This document shows positions 3,430 through 5,816 of a stretch of 5,816 nucleotides of DNA, piece by piece. Under the pieces are notes generated by a model. That model was not told where the DNA came from, ran no database searches, and was given only the letters and a program-made list of their open reading frames with translations. The stretch is from Anaerolineae bacterium. Its GTDB lineage: Bacteria; Chloroflexota; Anaerolineae; Anaerolineales; Villigracilaceae. The stretch is from NCBI GenBank assembly GCA_003694975.1, contig RFJH01000197.1:1-5816 (forward strand), written 5' to 3'. The translations under genes and the position numbers were made by a program. The number at the start of each line of letters is the position of its first letter. Within the stretch, counting starts at the first letter, position 1.

Positions 3430-5816
3430 ATGGCTTTCACCCCCAATCATCTTTCTCAGCAGGATCCCCGCTGGAAGAACGTCAAACTCGGCTTCGATAA
3501 GAAACTCACCATTGGCAGCGACGGCTGCGCCCTGACCTGCCTGGCCATGCTCGTCAACGGCTTTGGCCACGACGAGACTCCCAAGACGCTGAACAAGAAA
3601 CTCAAAAACCTGGGCGAGGGCAACGGCTTCATCGGCCCGCTGGTCGTGTGGGGCGGACTGCCGCTCGTCTTCCCTGATATTCGCTTCGTAAATATCGTCA
3701 TCTGCCGCGACCAGGACGCGCCGATCTCGCAAATCAACGCCGCCCTGGATCGGGGACAGCCCGTGCTCGTGGAGGTGGACCGTTCCCTTGCACAGGGGTT
3801 GCAAAACCACTGGGTGGTGCTCTACGAGCGCCGCGGGGACGATTACCTCATTCTCGACCCCTGGCCGTATCCCCCCGATGAGAGCGAAGTCCTTCTGACC
3901 ACGCGCTACGGCTTTGGCCGCAAGGCGAAAAAAATCATCACCGCCGTCGTCTGGTACGAGGGGCCGGTCACGTCTCCTCCGCCTTCCGAAGAACCTCCTC
4001 CCGCCGAAGAAGAGACCGACTTGTTCGTGCGCGTCGTCGCCGAGGCGACCGCCGGTCTCCGCCTGCGCGCCCAGCCTACGACCGACTCCGCTACGCTGAC
4101 CATCGAACCTGCCGGCACCCCCCTGCGCGTCATGGAGCCCGAAGAGGTCGCCCGTCCGAAAGTCGGCGTCTTTGGGCAGTGGATCCGCGTGCGCGACCCG
4201 CAGGGACGGGAAGGCTACGTCGCCGCCTGGTACGTCGAGTGGACGACCACCACCCCACCGCCCGAACCGCAGCCCGGCGAAATCCCTCATCCGGTGAACC
4301 CCTCCGTCGGCGACGGCCTGGAAGATGTCCCGCTCGCGCCGCCGGCGAACGAACGCCTCACGCTCCCCGCCAACCCCTCTTCGACCCACCGCCTCGTTGC
4401 CGACATCTGGAACCGCTACGGCGGCCTCCTGGCCGCCCTCTCCGATGTGCTGGATATCGAACCGGCCAGCGCGGTGGCCGTCTTCGCCGTCGAATCGGGC
4501 GGGCAGGCCTTTGGGCCGGATGGGCGCATGATCATCCGCTTTGAAAACCACATCTTCTACAACCTGTGGGGCAAAGACCACCCCTCGCGCTACAACAAAC
4601 ATTTCACCTTCAACGCCCAAAAGCCCTGGACGGGGCACAAATGGCGACCGACGCCCGATGAGCCCTGGCGTCCGCCCAACCTGCCCGACTTCCACGGCAG
4701 CCAAAGCCGCGAGTGGGAGGTCTTCGAGTTCGCCCGCACGCTGGATGAAGAGGCGGCGATGAAATCCATCAGCATGGGAGCACCGCAGATCATGGGCTTC
4801 AACTTCGGCGTGATCGGCTACGCTACCGTGCAGGATATGTTCAACGCTTTCTCGCGCAGCGAACGCGCTCAAATCGTTGGCTTCTTCGACTTCGTCAAAA
4901 ACGTCGCCGCGAACGATGCGGCTGTCAAAGCCCTGCGCGCTCGTGACTTCAAGAAATTCGCCACTTTCTATAACGGGACGGGGCAGCAGGACCTCTACGG
5001 CGGCCTGATTCAAAACGCCTACCAGGCCTTCGAGGACATGTCCACTCCCGCGCCGCAACCGGAACCCGAACCGGAACCGCAACCCGAGCCGGAGCCGGAA
5101 CCGCAGCCTCAGCCCGAACCCGAACCGGAACCCCAGCCCCAGCCCGAACCTGAACCCGAACCGCAGCCTGAGCCGCAGCCCGAGCCCGCTGCCCTCGTCG
5201 TCTTCGTCTCTCCCAACGTGGGCAGCCGGGGACTACGCATGAGGGCCAAACCCAGCCTGACGGGCAAACTGGTCGCGGTCGTGAAAGCGCGCCGACCGCT
5301 GACCGTCCTGGAGAAGAAGGCGAAAGCGCGCGCCAAGATCGGCGTGCGCAATCAATGGCTGAACGTCCGGGACGGGGAAGGGCATCGTGGCTATGTGGCG
5401 GCCTGGCTGGTGGTGGAATCCCTGGAGGAAGAGCCTGAACCGCAACCGCAGCCCCAGCCCGAGCCGGAGCCGCAGCCGCAACCCGAACCCCAGGCCACCG
5501 GCCCGCTGACCGTGGCCGTCTCGCGGCGCGCCGCGCGGGGATTGCGGATGCGTTCTCAGCCCTCCCTGGGCAGTTCGGTGCTCATCGTCCAGCCGCCCGG
5601 CACGCCATTACTTGTGCTGGAAGATGCCGAAAGCGCGCGGGCCAAGATCGGCGTGCGTGACCGCTGGCTCCAGGTGCGCGACGCCCAGGGGCGTATCGGC
5701 TACGTCGCGGCGTGGTACGTGGAAGAGGTCCCGGCGGAGGAGACGCCCTTTGCGGGCGAACAGGCCGGGGGTCCGGGCGAGGCGGGGGAGCCCGGGGAGG
5801 TCACGACGCTGGGGGG
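3430..5816 (+). CDS. Modular cell-wall hydrolase: C39-like peptidase, N-acetylmuramidase and three SH3b domains (3' truncated)
   Basis: The frame is open from the ATG at 3430 (GAGGT four bases upstream) to the right edge, with 795 codons and no stop. Residues 7-175 resemble a C39-like papain-fold peptidase: QQDPRWKNVKLGF, Cys33 in SDGCALTCLAML, His127 in NHWVVLY and Asp143 in YLILDPW make a plausible triad. A first SH3b domain spans about 198-270. Residues about 322-534 match the N-acetylmuramidase (DUF3380, PF11860) family of phage endolysins, which cuts the glycan of peptidoglycan: Glu355 in AVESGG, RFENHIFY with Glu372, SISMGAPQIMGFN (446-458) and FATFYNG (510-516). A Pro-Glu/Gln linker (542-586), SH3b (588-663), a second linker (669-688), SH3b (691-766) and a Gly/Glu/Pro tail follow. 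The N-terminus is hydrophilic with no Sec signal or membrane segment. It could be a lysin, a remodelling enzyme or an exported effector. Domain calls are strong, delivery unknown. Confidence 0.88.
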   Translation, partial: MAFTPNHLSQQDPRWKNVKLGFDKKLTIGSDGCALTCLAMLVNGFGHDETPKTLNKKLKNLGEGNGFIGPLVVWGGLPLVFPDIRFVNIVICRDQDAPISQINAALDRGQPVLVEVDRSLAQGLQNHWVVLYERRGDDYLILDPWPYPPDESEVLLTTRYGFGRKAKKIITAVVWYEGPVTSPPPSEEPPPAEEETDLFVRVVAEATAGLRLRAQPTTDSATLTIEPAGTPLRVMEPEEVARPKVGVFGQWIRVRDPQGREGYVAAWYVEWTTTTPPPEPQPGEIPHPVNPSVGDGLEDVPLAPPANERLTLPANPSSTHRLVADIWNRYGGLLAALSDVLDIEPASAVAVFAVESGGQAFGPDGRMIIRFENHIFYNLWGKDHPSRYNKHFTFNAQKPWTGHKWRPTPDEPWRPPNLPDFHGSQSREWEVFEFARTLDEEAAMKSISMGAPQIMGFNFGVIGYATVQDMFNAFSRSERAQIVGFFDFVKNVAANDAAVKALRARDFKKFATFYNGTGQQDLYGGLIQNAYQAFEDMSTPAPQPEPEPEPQPEPEPEPQPQPEPEPEPQPQPEPEPEPQPEPQPEPAALVVFVSPNVGSRGLRMRAKPSLTGKLVAVVKARRPLTVLEKKAKARAKIGVRNQWLNVRDGEGHRGYVAAWLVVESLEEEPEPQPQPQPEPEPQPQPEPQATGPLTVAVSRRAARGLRMRSQPSLGSSVLIVQPPGTPLLVLEDAESARAKIGVRDRWLQVRDAQGRIGYVAAWYVEEVPAEETPFAGEQAGGPGEAGEPGEVTTLG
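4021..4239 (+). other. First SH3b domain, lying between the two catalytic domains
   Basis: This codes for residues about 198-270 of the hydrolase. The bacterial SH3 pattern is GLRLRAQP near the start, then GQWIRVRDPQGREGYVAAWYVE at the end (residues 249-270 region). Such domains usually bind peptidoglycan or its stem peptides. It is less like the other two copies than they are like each other. Confidence 0.75.
5053..5187 (+). repeat. Proline-Glu/Gln dipeptide repeat linker
   Basis: It encodes residues 542-586 of the hydrolase, a strict alternation of Pro with Glu or Gln over 45 residues, joining the muramidase to the second SH3b. The codons vary (CCG, CCC, CCT; GAA, GAG; CAA, CAG), so it is not one recently expanded DNA unit. 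Such sequence forms a stiff extended rod and resembles linkers in wall-spanning proteins. Confidence 0.9.
5191..5727 (+). repeat. Two homologous SH3b domains in tandem, separated by a Pro-rich linker
   Basis: The copies cover residues about 588-663 and 691-766 and begin 103 residues apart. Each runs GLRMR...P, then ARAKIGVR, W-L, VRD and GYVAAW, so they arose by duplication. At DNA level the 17 bases GCCAAGATCGGCGTGCG are identical at 5332-5348 and 5641-5657. A linker of alternating Pro with Gln or Glu (5434-5493) sits between them. The likely role is binding the cell wall with added avidity. Confidence 0.8.

Noticed and set aside
3380..3535. Short 51-codon plus-strand frame starting just after the TATAAT box and overlapping the hydrolase start
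   Set aside because: Its ATG lies at the predicted transcript start, the GGAG is only two bases away, and the product shows no motif; the hydrolase frame explains the region.
3337..5082. A 581-codon open frame on the minus strand
   Set aside because: It lies wholly opposite the hydrolase gene, whose translation shows clear C39-like, muramidase and SH3b motifs. The minus translation has no recognisable domain and is the usual shadow seen opposite GC-rich genes.
5053..5493. Possible CRISPR array or DNA minisatellite in the repetitive CCG/GAA/CAG tract
   Set aside because: There are no constant repeats with unique spacers. The repetition is at dipeptide level, in frame, with variable codons.

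Overview
The window looks like an ordinary stretch of chromosome from a GC-rich bacterium. The best guess is Chloroflexota (Anaerolineae/Ardenticatenia-like), held only moderately. It rests on the guanylate kinase, whose P-loop reads GPSGVGKD and whose GMP-site loop reads NDYKGIPK, variants I associate from memory with that phylum, and on a lamin-tail-domain lipoprotein and an SH3-rich secreted-type hydrolase, which are common there. No rRNA, tRNA, CRISPR array, insertion sequence or integrase is visible.

Layout. (1) Positions 1-1411, plus strand: the 3' end of a gene for a probably extracellular Ig-like protein, then after 19 bases a complete lipoprotein gene with an Ig-like segment and a C-terminal lamin tail domain. 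(2) Positions 1412-3213, minus strand: an operon-like run of guanylate kinase (gmk), a rhomboid intramembrane serine protease that overlaps the gmk stop by four bases, and a small Mth938-domain protein. Its last stop codon directly abuts the stop of the lipoprotein gene. (3) Positions 3214-3429: a divergent control region with a perfect TATAAT box for the rightward gene and a weaker candidate for gmk. (4) Positions 3430-5816, plus strand: a long gene that runs off the right edge (795 codons visible, no stop). It encodes a modular cell-wall hydrolase: C39-like cysteine peptidase, SH3b, N-acetylmuramidase (DUF3380 type), a Pro-Glu/Gln linker, SH3b, a second Pro-rich linker, SH3b, then a Gly/Glu/Pro-rich tail.

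How the parts fit. The leftmost pair and the rightmost gene point to the cell surface, one as anchored or exported display modules and the other as wall degradation or binding. The middle operon mixes nucleotide metabolism (GMP to GDP), membrane proteolysis and a protein of unknown role, so its linkage may be only transcriptional. The most noteworthy object is the two-enzyme wall hydrolase, which has no visible signal peptide. Nothing else suggests a multi-gene undescribed system inside this window, and both ends are cut within genes.
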